Assembly (NCBI RefSeq): GCF_048268305.1
Contig: NZ_JBLWVT010000001.1
Location: 1-64,000, forward strand
Direction of reading: 5' to 3'
From: Pseudodonghicola sp048268305
Lineage (GTDB): Bacteria > Pseudomonadota > Alphaproteobacteria > Rhodobacterales > Rhodobacteraceae
DNA: 64,000 nt
Each line of letters begins with the position of its first letter. Within the stretch, counting starts at the first letter, position 1. Of this stretch, positions 51,547-59,489 are shown one piece after another. Position numbers and translations under genes: made by a program. Under the pieces are notes generated by a model, which was not told the DNA's origin, made no database searches, and saw only the letters and a program-made list of their open reading frames with translations.

Positions 51547-52842
51547 ATGTCTGGCAAGGAACAGGTGATGGCTGTCCTGATGGGGCCGGCCGACGTGCGC
51601 CAGACGTTTCGCGACTGGCCGGGCGACATGTGCCTGGCCGTCTGTTTGATGCAGAGCGGCGACTGCCAGCTCATGGTCTTTCATCATCAGGAGGCCGAGA
51701 CATATCCGCGTCGCCTGCAGCGTCAGCTCGCGCTGCGGTCGGGGGACATGTGTTTCTTTCCCGCAGTCGAAGGCTTTGCCTCGCGGTCGCTGCTTTATTC
51801 CGATGAACAGAAGCTGATGGTGCTGGTCGCCGAGGCGCCGGAGATCGTCGAAGAGGCCGCGGATTACTCCGTCAACTATGCCTATGCGTTGGAAGAGGGG
51901 CTGGATCCGGTGGCTTTTCTGGGCGTTGACGGCTCGGTGGCAGAGCCGGAACCGGCAGAGAAGCCGCTGCATTTTCCCCATATGGCGGAGGAACGCGAGG
52001 CGGATTTCGTCTCGCGTCGGGTGACGCCGGTCCAGATCGAGCCGGTGGCCCGCGTGCGCAAGGCGCTGCTGCCGGGCTTCATGCAGCGACAGGAGACTGT
52101 GGGGCCGGGGCCCTATTTCCGCTCGGCCCGGGAGCTGGAGGGGAGCGATGAGCATCGCGTCGCCTGTGATGTGCTGCCGGAACACGACGGATGGATTCTG
52201 ATCGCCCAGCATGGTGAGGGCGGCGCGGACATCCGGGTGAGCGATACCGATCTGCTCTATCTGCGCGACGATCGCAATGTGGTGGCGATCCGGCTTGAGC
52301 CGGCCTGGCAATCGACCGCGGCCTTGCCCGGACGGATCTGGATCCGGGCCGAGAAGTTGCCGCAAAGCCTGCGCGGGGTCTTCGGCGATCGCATCGGTCA
52401 GGCCGAGTTGAGCGGCACCGGCAGTTTTCTCTATCTGCATTTCGGCACGCGCGCCGCGCTTCGGCGCGAGCCGGCGCCCTTTACGCCGGTTCCCGCGGTG
52501 GGGCGGCCCGAGGCAATCGCGCGTAGGGCGATGGCAAAGGTCGCGCCGGTCGAGGAGAGCGTCGCGCCCGCCGTTGCAGATGTGCTTGGCGAGCCCGAGG
52601 TAGAGGCCTCGGTCGATGTCGAGCCTGCCGAGGCGAAGCCGCTGATCGCCGAACGTGCCGCAGCCCTTCCGAAACGCAACCGGCGACGCTGGCTGATGGT
52701 CTCGGCCGCGGTGTCGGGGCTGGTGCTGCTGCAGATCGGTTTGCAGCTTGCCGGCCCATCCGAACGCGACGCCAAAGGTGGTGGCGCTCCGATCGACTGG
52801 GACAAGTTTCGCAGCAGCTCGCAGGCGGCCAAGGCCGGATAG
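51547..52842 (+). CDS. Unknown protein with C-terminal membrane anchor, between motA and motB
   Basis: This 431-residue protein is soluble over its first 380 residues, with a Glu/Pro/Ala-rich linker (about 325-375). A single hydrophobic helix near the C-terminus (RRWLMVSAAVSGLVLLQIGL) is preceded by basic residues, suggesting a tail-anchored or type II membrane protein. I do not recognise the family. The ATG at 51547 follows GAAGGAA; a GTG at 51526 is an alternative. It is transcribed opposite to motA and motB but lies exactly between them, so a motility or envelope role is possible. Confidence 0.7.
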   Translation: MSGKEQVMAVLMGPADVRQTFRDWPGDMCLAVCLMQSGDCQLMVFHHQEAETYPRRLQRQLALRSGDMCFFPAVEGFASRSLLYSDEQKLMVLVAEAPEIVEEAADYSVNYAYALEEGLDPVAFLGVDGSVAEPEPAEKPLHFPHMAEEREADFVSRRVTPVQIEPVARVRKALLPGFMQRQETVGPGPYFRSARELEGSDEHRVACDVLPEHDGWILIAQHGEGGADIRVSDTDLLYLRDDRNVVAIRLEPAWQSTAALPGRIWIRAEKLPQSLRGVFGDRIGQAELSGTGSFLYLHFGTRAALRREPAPFTPVPAVGRPEAIARRAMAKVAPVEESVAPAVADVLGEPEVEASVDVEPAEAKPLIAERAAALPKRNRRRWLMVSAAVSGLVLLQIGLQLAGPSERDAKGGGAPIDWDKFRSSSQAAKAG

Positions 52843-52847
52843 CAAAA

Positions 52848-52875
52848 GGCCCCACCCCGGGGAAGGGATGGGGCC
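52848..52875. terminator. Bidirectional terminator between the unknown gene and motB
   Basis: GGCCCCA and TGGGGCC, with inner CCCC/GGGG pairing, form a long GC stem between convergent genes. AAAA precedes it on the + strand, giving a U-run for minus-strand transcripts of motB. Confidence 0.7.
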
Positions 52876-52905
52876 ACTGAAAGGCCGTGGACAATGCCGA
52901 TCCGC

Positions 52906-54174
52906 TTAGCGCAGGGCGCTGCGCAGGTTTTCAAACACTTTTTCGTCCAGTTCGCTTACACGTTGCGGTAGGGGGGCGAGGGGCGCTTCTGCGCGACGGC
53001 TTTCAGGCGATTGGGTCGGTGCCGTGGGGGAAAACGGATTGGCGGCCGGGGCAATATCCTGCGGGTTGGCGGCGGCACCGGGTTCGCCCGGTGTGGCGGC
53101 GGGCTGCTCGGCGGCTGCGGGCTTGCGGAATTCCAGCAGTACCGAGATGCGCCGGTTCGACGGGTCGAGCGGATTTTCCGGCACCAGCAGGTCGGTATCG
53201 GCCATGCCTGAGACCCGGGTGATGCGCGAGGGGGCGACACCGGCCTTCAGCAGGACGCGGCGCATCGCATTGGCCCGGTCCGAGGACAGATCCCAGTTGT
53301 CATAGGCGCGGCGATTGGCGAAGGGCACCGCGTCGGTATGGCCCGAGATCACCATGTCATTGGGCAGCGCCGCCAGCGACTGGCCCAGCTGCTGCATCAG
53401 TTTTAGCGTGGCCGAGGTCATCTCAGTGCTGCCGCTGGCGAACATCGGCTTGCCAAGCTGGTCGACCACCTGGATGCGCAGGCCGTCCGGGGTTTTTTCG
53501 AAGATCACGTTTTCGGCCAGCGGGCGCAGCTCGGGGTTGGCCTGCATGGCCTGGCGCAGTTCGGCCTCGATGGCGTCGAATTTGGTGACATCGGCGGCAT
53601 GCATCGCCTGCGCCTCTCCCTGCGCCGCGGTCTGGGCAGCAACTGTCTGGCCTTGCTCGGCCTGCGGTGCACCGGCGCCTTCGTGGCTGTTTTCGCCCTC
53701 TGCCTCGCCCTGGCGGTTTGCCATCGCGGCGGGGCGGCTCTCCTGTTCGGAAATCGCTCCGGTGGCAGGGTTGTCAAAGGCGCCCTTATAGGTGCCCTTG
53801 ATCAAGTCGTCGGGGTCGGCGGTCTGGGTGATGTCCATCACCTCCCAGCGGGCGGGGCTGGGATCGTCGATCTCTCCCATCTCGGCGCCACGGGCGACCA
53901 CCGTGCCGGTCGAGGCGTTCAGCGTTCCCGGCGGGCCGAAGGTGGCGCCATCCAGCAGGCCGCTGCCGTTCGGCATCGTGGCATTGGTGAAATATTCTGC
54001 GATGCCGCGCAGCTTTTGTTCATCCGAAGAGGAGAGAATCCAAAGGAGAAGGAAGAAGGCCATCATCGCGGTCATGAAGTCCGCATAAGCCACTTTCCAG
54101 GCGCCGCCGTGATGCCCACCGTCCTCGGTGATCTCCACTCTGCGGATGATGCTGATGCCCGTTTTCGCTGCCAT
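52906..54174 (-). CDS. motB: Flagellar motor stator protein MotB
   Basis: This 422-residue protein has the MotB plug and anchor: residues 26-34 read WKVAYADFM with the proton-binding D32, followed by one transmembrane helix (MAFFLLLWILS). A long Gln/Ala-rich periplasmic linker leads to the OmpA-like peptidoglycan-binding domain (ISGHTDAVPFANRRAYDNWD and LSSDRANAMRRVLL) at about 265-345. It is about 110 residues longer than enteric MotB, mainly in the linker and the Pro-rich C-terminus. It pairs with MotA. Confidence 0.94.
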   Translation of the reverse strand: MAAKTGISIIRRVEITEDGGHHGGAWKVAYADFMTAMMAFFLLLWILSSSDEQKLRGIAEYFTNATMPNGSGLLDGATFGPPGTLNASTGTVVARGAEMGEIDDPSPARWEVMDITQTADPDDLIKGTYKGAFDNPATGAISEQESRPAAMANRQGEAEGENSHEGAGAPQAEQGQTVAAQTAAQGEAQAMHAADVTKFDAIEAELRQAMQANPELRPLAENVIFEKTPDGLRIQVVDQLGKPMFASGSTEMTSATLKLMQQLGQSLAALPNDMVISGHTDAVPFANRRAYDNWDLSSDRANAMRRVLLKAGVAPSRITRVSGMADTDLLVPENPLDPSNRRISVLLEFRKPAAAEQPAATPGEPGAAANPQDIAPAANPFSPTAPTQSPESRRAEAPLAPLPQRVSELDEKVFENLRSALR

Positions 54175-54367
54175 GTTCGTCGCCTCGTCGGGGCCGGTTC
54201 AACCGGCGATTCCGGACGGCAGCGCCTTCTGCGCAAGCCGAGCCTTCCCGAGTGATCGGTGAAGAACATGCGCTCAGAGGGGCGCAAATGAGACATGTTT
54301 GGGGCGGGGACGGGGGAAATGTGGCAAGGTTAATGGCCCCCGGGCCCTCTGAGCATCTTGCCTGTGG

Positions 54368-54922
54368 TCAGCTCTCGCCGATTTCACGCTGATATTTGCC
54401 CAGACCGACACGCTTGGCATAGGCGGCCTTGCGTTCGGAATAGTTGGGCGCAACCAGGGGCATGTCTTCGGGCAGGCCATAGCGCAGGCGATATTCTTCC
54501 TCGGTCAGCCCGTGTTCGGCCTTCAGATGCCGCTTGAGCATGGTGAAGCCGCGCCCGCAGCACAGGCAATAGACCTTGTCCGAGGTGACCGCCTGATCAA
54601 TGGGCAGGGCTGGCACCGCCTTGGTCGGGGAATGCGAGGGGGGGGCCGCCACGGCCAGGCGCTGTGCGGCAGGTGGCAGCGGCGCTGCGACCGCGAGATC
54701 GGGGCGGCTCGGCGTGGCGGAGAAAACCTGCAGCAGGCGGATGGTCAGCGCCACGATCTCGTCGGCGGTGGTGTCGGGCCGTTGTGCAAAGGCAGCAACC
54801 ACGCGCGCGACCGATGCTTCCGTGCTCCGCTCGTTCGGGTCGGTCTCGGGGGGCACGGCGTTACCTGCGTCCATATGCAAAAAATCCAAGGCTGTGGAAC
54901 TCGTCGATAAAATATCCGGCAC
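54368..54922 (-). CDS. MucR/Ros-family zinc-finger transcriptional regulator
   Basis: This 184-residue protein has the Ros-type zinc finger C119-x2-C122-x9-H132-x4-H137 (CLCCGRGFTMLKRHLKAEHG), followed by LTEEEYRLRYGLP and the basic tail typical of MucR. The extended N-terminus (about 100 residues, Ala/Pro-rich) is longer than in rhizobial MucR (about 140 residues). MucR/Ros proteins bind AT-rich promoters and often control motility, exopolysaccharide and cell-cycle genes together with CtrA. Its location within motility genes fits. Confidence 0.9.
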   Translation of the reverse strand: MPDILSTSSTALDFLHMDAGNAVPPETDPNERSTEASVARVVAAFAQRPDTTADEIVALTIRLLQVFSATPSRPDLAVAAPLPPAAQRLAVAAPPSHSPTKAVPALPIDQAVTSDKVYCLCCGRGFTMLKRHLKAEHGLTEEEYRLRYGLPEDMPLVAPNYSERKAAYAKRVGLGKYQREIGES

Positions 54923-54998
54923 GTTATGAACGGTGTCATCAAGGAGTCAACAAGCCAGCGCAAGAACAGGAGGAACGGGCAATCCTTTGCCGGTTGCC

Positions 54999-55265
54999 CT
55001 ATCCGCGCCCGGTCGGTCGTCCGCGCCCATGCCAGGTGCCGCGCGCCATCGGTGTGCGGTCACGGATGGTCTCGGGCAAGCGTTCCGTCCGGCGGTCGGC
55101 GGCGGGCAGCGCCTGTTGCTCCAGTCCGACCATGGTGCGATCGGCGCTGTGCAGAACTTCTGTCAGAAAATCATCGTTTTCCACGACGGCAAGCAGCAGC
55201 CTGACCCGGTTGGCCGCGGCAAGGGCGGCATCTCTGCCGATGGTGCTGTTCCTCTTGCCTGCCAT
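54999..55265 (-). CDS. Small conserved-looking protein of unknown function
   Basis: This is a protein of 88 residues (92 if the ATG at 55277 is used). It opens MAGKRNSTIGRDAALAAANR and continues into a hydrophobic VRLLLAVVENDDFLTEVLHS helix, with a basic Arg-rich tail. The ATG at 55265 lies 4 nt after GGGAGG. I do not recognise the family. It lies between the mucR-like gene and a divergent regulator, sharing their AT-rich promoter region. It is probably a small cytoplasmic protein. Confidence 0.45.
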   Translation of the reverse strand: MAGKRNSTIGRDAALAAANRVRLLLAVVENDDFLTEVLHSADRTMVGLEQQALPAADRRTERLPETIRDRTPMARGTWHGRGRPTGRG

Positions 55266-55603
55266 GGTGCCTCCCATGATTTTCCTGCGTTTCTGCGGAA
55301 TGGCGCGTTCTGCTTGAAGGATTTTATAGGGCGGGCGCGGTTAAAGTTTTGTCAAAGTTCTTAGTACTTCTTGGGAAATTAGTTACGCAAAAGTTAAAGT
55401 TCTTCTCGAAAGCGTGTCGCTCGAGATGTTTTCTTGCAAGTTCTTGCTGTGCTGAGCGGTGTCGCATTCTGCGGCATGGGGAATTCGCGCTGGCGTCGCG
55501 CTGACCTTGGGGGGTAGAGTTCGGCCAAAGTCTGCCGGCCTGCCGCAACGCGGTGCCGGGGTAGACCGAACCGAGCCAGGCAAATCGAGGAAAGCAGGCG
55601 GAC
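55266..55603. promoter_or_regulatory. Divergent AT-rich control region with repeated elements
   Basis: This 338-bp gap between the small minus-strand gene and the winged-helix regulator is AT-rich at 55320-55445. It contains three AAGTTCTT direct repeats (55355, 55397, 55438; spacings 42 and 41 bp) and a CtrA-like box TTAAAGTTTTGTCAA at 55341-55355. It is a likely target of MucR or CtrA. Confidence 0.55.
55355..55445 (+). repeat. Three AAGTTCTT direct repeats at about 42-bp spacing
   Basis: Exact AAGTTCTT copies occur at 55355-55362, 55397-55404 and 55438-55445. The spacings of 42 and 41 bp are about four helical turns, which places the copies on one face of the DNA. Confidence 0.6.
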
Positions 55604-56329
55604 GTGTCCGAGGTGCATGACATTCAGACCGGGCAGCCGCATGCGTTGATTGTCGAGGCTGATTTGGCCTGCCGGATGGGGTTGCAGCACCTGTTTACCG
55701 TGATCCTGGACCGGTTGGTTCGGGTGACGGCAGAGGGCGACGAGGCTCTGGGGCTGCTCCGGGGCGGGCTGCGTCCGCGGCTGGCGGTGATTGGTCAATG
55801 CCGCGCTGACGACATCTCTCTGCCCCTGATCGGGGTGGCAAAGGCGACCGGTGCCTGCGTCATCGCGCTGGATTGGCGGCAGAACCGGGATGGGGCGGTC
55901 AAGGCTTTCCTGGCCGGGGCGGATGATGTGGCGCAGGCCCCGGTTGGGTTGAAGGAATTTGCGCTGCGGATGGCGGCGCGGCTGGGGCCGGAGGGGAGCG
56001 GGCTGACGGGATGCAAGCTGGACCTGGCCGCCGATTGGGAGACCGAGGCCGATATCGCGCTGCGCGCCGGTTTGACCGAGGCCGAAGCGCGGGTGGTCAG
56101 CATTCTGCTTGGCGGCAGTGGCCGCATCGTGACCCGTGACGAGCTGAGCCATGCCATCGACCGCCGGCCCTGGGATTATGGCGACCGCAAGTTCGATGTG
56201 CATGTGGCGAAGATCCGCAAGAAGCTGAGCCAGGCCTTTGGCTCTCGCATTTCGGTTTCTACGGTGCGGTCTTCGGGGTATCGGATGACCATCGGCGACC
56301 ACGGCGCGTCGGTGCCGGTGGAGAGATAG
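55604..56329 (+). CDS. OmpR-type winged-helix regulator with degenerate receiver
   Basis: This 241-residue protein has a C-terminal winged helix (about 145-230) with the OmpR-type recognition segment DYGDRKFDVHVAKIRKKLSQ and wing STVRSSGYRMTI. The N-terminal receiver-like domain reads HALIVEADL and PRLAVIGQCR, so the phospho-acceptor Asp is replaced and the acidic pocket is incomplete. Activity probably does not depend on phosphorylation. By position inside the motility region it may be a flagellar regulator comparable to FtcR of other alphaproteobacteria; that link is inference. Confidence 0.8.
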   Translation: MSEVHDIQTGQPHALIVEADLACRMGLQHLFTVILDRLVRVTAEGDEALGLLRGGLRPRLAVIGQCRADDISLPLIGVAKATGACVIALDWRQNRDGAVKAFLAGADDVAQAPVGLKEFALRMAARLGPEGSGLTGCKLDLAADWETEADIALRAGLTEAEARVVSILLGGSGRIVTRDELSHAIDRRPWDYGDRKFDVHVAKIRKKLSQAFGSRISVSTVRSSGYRMTIGDHGASVPVER

Positions 56330-56681
56330 CCAGGTTGACCGCCTCCAGTCTGCCGGGATTCCCCCGGTCTTGCCGCGTGGTCTTAGGTCAAGTGGCAAAA
56401 TGTAAATCTTCCTCGCCGACTGGGATGCCAGCCTAGGAGTGGTGTTGACGTCTAGGTATGGTGGTTGTTGGCGCCATTTTGTGCACATGTGGAAATTACT
56501 ATGCAACTCAATCGGTTGCGTTTCGGCATTGTGAGGCGTCTGCGCCGAGGGGAGACGCATGGCTGACAACACATGTAGATAAGGTTAGCGCAAGGTTTAC
56601 AAACAAACCATTCTCCTAGTAGGAGAGACAAAATATGCTATTCGCATAACATTGGACGGCAAGATTTTGGGGGATCGGACC
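56330..56681 (+). promoter_or_regulatory. Intergenic control region
   Basis: This 352-bp gap has no recognised gene. It contains a perfect palindrome CTCCTAGTAGGAG (56613-56625) about 57 bp upstream of the next start, and an inverted pair GGTTT...AAACC just before it. These may be operators or an early transcript hairpin for the unknown gene that follows. Confidence 0.45.
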
Positions 56682-57176
56682 GTGCGTGAAGAGAGACTAT
56701 TAGAACAGATCTGGGGCGACGCGATTGAATACCGTGCTCCGGCCGACATGTCACCGCTGGCCAAGCTGCTTTCGGCCTTGCTGACTGTCCCGACCGTTGC
56801 GCTTGTGTCCCACGCCGGGGTGGCGCGGGCACATGCTTTGATGGAGAGCGCCGAGCTGCTGCCGGGGGCCTCGCTCGGGGATGTGCTGGTCGAGGAATTG
56901 GGGATCGACATCCCGCATGATGCGGTGGTGTTGATCGAACCCGTCGCCAGTGCCGAGGCCGAGGAAGTCTCGGGGAATGCGCTGGGTCAGGACCTGGGCC
57001 ACATCCTGATCGAACTGGCCAGCACCGGCCATTCGCCACTGATCCGTCCCGAGGCCTTCGCGGTCGCCGGGGCCGAGACCGGCCGCGCGGCTTCCCGCCC
57101 GATTGCACGCGATTTCACTCGTATCGTTACCGATATCGATCGCCGGCCGTATCAGGAAGAACTGCGCGCCCAATAA
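56682..57176 (+). CDS. Protein of unknown function
   Basis: This 164-residue soluble protein starts VREERLLEQIWGDAIEYRAP (GTG at 56682, after GGGGGAT; a TTG at 56652 would add 10 residues). It has hydrophobic helices around LAKLLSALLTVPTVALVSHA but no clear membrane segment or known motif. It is followed by a perfect hairpin. It lies between a regulator and a sigma-like gene at the edge of the flagellar operons. Confidence 0.55.
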   Translation: MREERLLEQIWGDAIEYRAPADMSPLAKLLSALLTVPTVALVSHAGVARAHALMESAELLPGASLGDVLVEELGIDIPHDAVVLIEPVASAEAEEVSGNALGQDLGHILIELASTGHSPLIRPEAFAVAGAETGRAASRPIARDFTRIVTDIDRRPYQEELRAQ

Positions 57177-57210
57177 CCCAAGAGGCGGACAAGAATAGTT
57201 TCGTCTCCTT

Positions 57211-57237
57211 GCCGCAGTTCAGGATCTGAACTGCGGC
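57211..57237 (+). terminator. Perfect 12-bp hairpin
   Basis: GCCGCAGTTCAG-GAT-CTGAACTGCGGC lies 35 bp after the preceding stop codon. The stem is perfect and the loop is 3 nt, but no U-tract follows. It probably terminates or stabilises the upstream transcript. Confidence 0.7.
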
Positions 57238-57245
57238 CTGTAGAA

Positions 57246-57260
57246 TTAAATGGGCGTTAA
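57246..57260. promoter_or_regulatory. CtrA box upstream of the sigma-like gene
   Basis: TTAA-ATGGGCG-TTAA is an exact match to the CtrA consensus TTAA-N7-TTAA. A further TTAA at 57265-57268 extends it. It is about 80 bp upstream of the sigma-factor-like gene and could bring that gene under cell-cycle or motility control by CtrA. Confidence 0.6.
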
Positions 57261-57304
57261 TCACTTAAGTCTTTGCAGGCTGATCTTGCTGTGATCTTCT
57301 ACTG

Positions 57305-57319
57305 GTAACGAAACGTTAC
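57305..57319. promoter_or_regulatory. Palindrome next to the sigma-like gene start
   Basis: GTAACG-AAA-CGTTAC is a perfect 6-bp inverted repeat 18 bp upstream of the start codon at 57338, directly before the ribosome binding site GAGGCAGG. It may be an operator or a translation-control hairpin. Confidence 0.5.
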
Positions 57320-57337
57320 GTTTTCGCGAGGCAGGTC

Positions 57338-58024
57338 ATGGCAATCTCTTACGCAACGGCGCGTCAGGCGCCGCTGCTGGAGTTGGAGCAGGAGCGGGAT
57401 TTGATCCGGCGCTGGCAGCAGGACCGTGACCGTTTCGCGCTGGAGGCGCTGATCCTTTCGCATGCCCGCCAGGTCTATGCCTGCGCATTGCGGCTGGGGT
57501 TGCCGCCGGCCGATCGGGAGGAATTGATCGCTGAGGGGATTGTCGGGCTGATCCGCGCGACAGAGCGGTTCGATCTGACCCGGGGCGTGCGGTTCTCGAC
57601 CTATGCGCATTGGTGGATCCTGAATGCGGTGACGCGGGCGGCGGCGCGGTTGGGCTCTGTGGTGGATCTGCCGCCGCGTGCCTACCGTGACGGTCGGGCC
57701 GGTCAGATGATGGAGGCGACGCCGGAGGGGCTGGGGATGGATGCGATGTCGTCGCAGGAGCCGACCCCGGAAGAGCAGCTGATCGCGGCGTCTGGCGCGG
57801 CCAGGCTGAACGGCGTTCTTGCCGAGGCGATCGCAGAACTGGGCGAGGTCGAGCGCGAAATCGTGGTGGCGCGCAACCTGCGTCAGGTGCCGGCGACGAT
57901 CGAGGATTTGGCCTCGGGTCTGGGGATCAGCCGGGATCGGCTGCGGCAGATCGAACGGCGGGCGATGACGCGGCTGAAATACGGGTTGCTGTCGCGCGGC
58001 GTGACATCGGCTCAACTGGGATAG
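57338..58024 (+). CDS. Sigma-70-family (RpoH-like) RNA polymerase sigma factor
   Basis: This 228-residue protein has region 2 with LEALILSHARQVYACALRLG and the core-binding/-10 motif VRFSTYAHWWILNAV (resembling the RpoH signature), and region 4 with EDLASGLGISRDRLRQIERR near the C-terminus. Region 3 is short or missing and RpoH proteins are normally about 290 residues, so it is a shortened, divergent group-3 type. It sits upstream of fliK and flgD in the same direction, which suggests flagellar gene control. A CtrA box and a palindrome lie before it. Confidence 0.75.
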   Translation: MAISYATARQAPLLELEQERDLIRRWQQDRDRFALEALILSHARQVYACALRLGLPPADREELIAEGIVGLIRATERFDLTRGVRFSTYAHWWILNAVTRAAARLGSVVDLPPRAYRDGRAGQMMEATPEGLGMDAMSSQEPTPEEQLIAASGAARLNGVLAEAIAELGEVEREIVVARNLRQVPATIEDLASGLGISRDRLRQIERRAMTRLKYGLLSRGVTSAQLG

Positions 58025-58039
58025 AAGAACGAAAAGAGC

Positions 58040-59476
58040 ATGAGTGGTGTTGTCTCCCTGTTATCTCTTCTGACGGCTCCCGCCTCGGGGGCCCAGGGTG
58101 CAATGCGTGCACTGTCCGCAGATGCGGCAGAGCTGTTTGCCGGGATATTTTCCGCCAGCACCGACATCGGCCCTTCGGTCGAGGCCGATCCGTCGACCAC
58201 GGCGGCAGAGGCGCGCGCGACCCTGTTGCAGCGGCTCGATGCCTTGGGGCGTCGGGCGATGCAGGCCGAGGGGCTGGATGAGGCGGATGCGCTGGGGGAG
58301 GTCGCTGATATGGCCACCGATCTGGCCGAGGCGATGGCCGAGCTCGACGACAGCGGCGCCGGCGGCTTGGCCGCGATGATCGCGCAGATGCTGCCGCAGG
58401 CGGCGGCAATGGAGCCCGCGGGCGCCGGGGTGTCGACGGCGACCGACGGCGCCACCGCCGCGGCGGCCATTGACATGTTCCGTTCGGCGCTGATGCTGGT
58501 GGGGCGGGCGGTTCGCGCCTTGCCGCAGGTTGCCGAGCTGGGCGAGACGGGATCGCAGTTGCGGCAATCGGCCGGGATCCCGGGGTTGTCCGAACTTTTC
58601 GGCATGGAGCGGGTGGCGGCAGAAGGGGAGGCGACCGATCTTTTGTCGGGATCTCCCGCCGCGCCGGTGACCCCTGATCCGGCGGATGTCGTGGAGGCTG
58701 CTGTTGACGCGGCGCCTGAGGTGGGGGAGGCGCCCCTTGCCTCGGGAACGGGTCCGGACGGGGCCGCTCTGGTCGCCGATGGTCCCGCGACCGAGGCAAC
58801 CGACGAGGGGCTGATCCTGCCATTCATGCCGATGCGCGGCGAGGCTGCCGCCGCGGGGGGCGCTGATCTTCTCGGCCGGATTGCCGCAGTGGCGGCGGCC
58901 AGTGTCGGCGCTGTCGGTGGCGGTGACGGTGCTGGCGCCGGAACGTCGGACAACAATCGTCGGCGATTGACGGTCGAAGACGTGCTGTCGGCGCTGTCGC
59001 AGGGCGGCGCGAGCCGGCAGGGCCAGGTGGCGAGCGGTGTCGATACCGCCGCGCGCTCCGATGTCGCCGAGCCGCCCCGTTTTGCCGAGGTGCTGACCGA
59101 ACAGATCCGCGCCGCGGAGATTTCCGACGGCCATACCCGGATCGAGCTGAACCCGCGCGGGCTCGGGGCCTTGGAGGTCGATGTCTCCACCACCGACGAT
59201 GGGCTGCTCAACGTCGTGGTGCGGGCGGAAAACCCGGGCGTGCTGAACGCGCTCAAGGCGGACCGCGATCTGCTTGCCCAGGCCTTGGGCAATCTGGGCG
59301 GCGGGGCGCTGGATCTGCAATCCTTTTCGCAGGGCTCCGATCAGCGGGGCTCGGATCAGCGGGCCGCACCCTCCATGATCGCCTCGGCGATGGAAAGCCC
59401 GGCGGTGGCCTCCGCCGGGGAAGTCGTAGCGCCCGCCGATCGGATTGGCGGCGGGCGGCTGGATATCGTTACCTGA
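58040..59476 (+). CDS. fliK: Flagellar hook-length control protein FliK
   Basis: This 478-residue protein has a long low-complexity Ala/Gly/Asp-rich N-terminal part, as expected for a molecular ruler, and the conserved FliK C-terminal domain at about 350-430 (IELNPRGLGALEVDVSTTDD and LKADRDLLAQALGNLGGGAL), which switches export specificity through FlhB. The start ATG at 58040 follows GAAAAGAG. flgD follows after 13 bp, the usual pairing. A minus-strand open frame across the gene is a shadow. Confidence 0.9.
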   Translation: MSGVVSLLSLLTAPASGAQGAMRALSADAAELFAGIFSASTDIGPSVEADPSTTAAEARATLLQRLDALGRRAMQAEGLDEADALGEVADMATDLAEAMAELDDSGAGGLAAMIAQMLPQAAAMEPAGAGVSTATDGATAAAAIDMFRSALMLVGRAVRALPQVAELGETGSQLRQSAGIPGLSELFGMERVAAEGEATDLLSGSPAAPVTPDPADVVEAAVDAAPEVGEAPLASGTGPDGAALVADGPATEATDEGLILPFMPMRGEAAAAGGADLLGRIAAVAAASVGAVGGGDGAGAGTSDNNRRRLTVEDVLSALSQGGASRQGQVASGVDTAARSDVAEPPRFAEVLTEQIRAAEISDGHTRIELNPRGLGALEVDVSTTDDGLLNVVVRAENPGVLNALKADRDLLAQALGNLGGGALDLQSFSQGSDQRGSDQRAAPSMIASAMESPAVASAGEVVAPADRIGGGRLDIVT

Positions 59477-59489
59477 TCGGGGATTCGAC

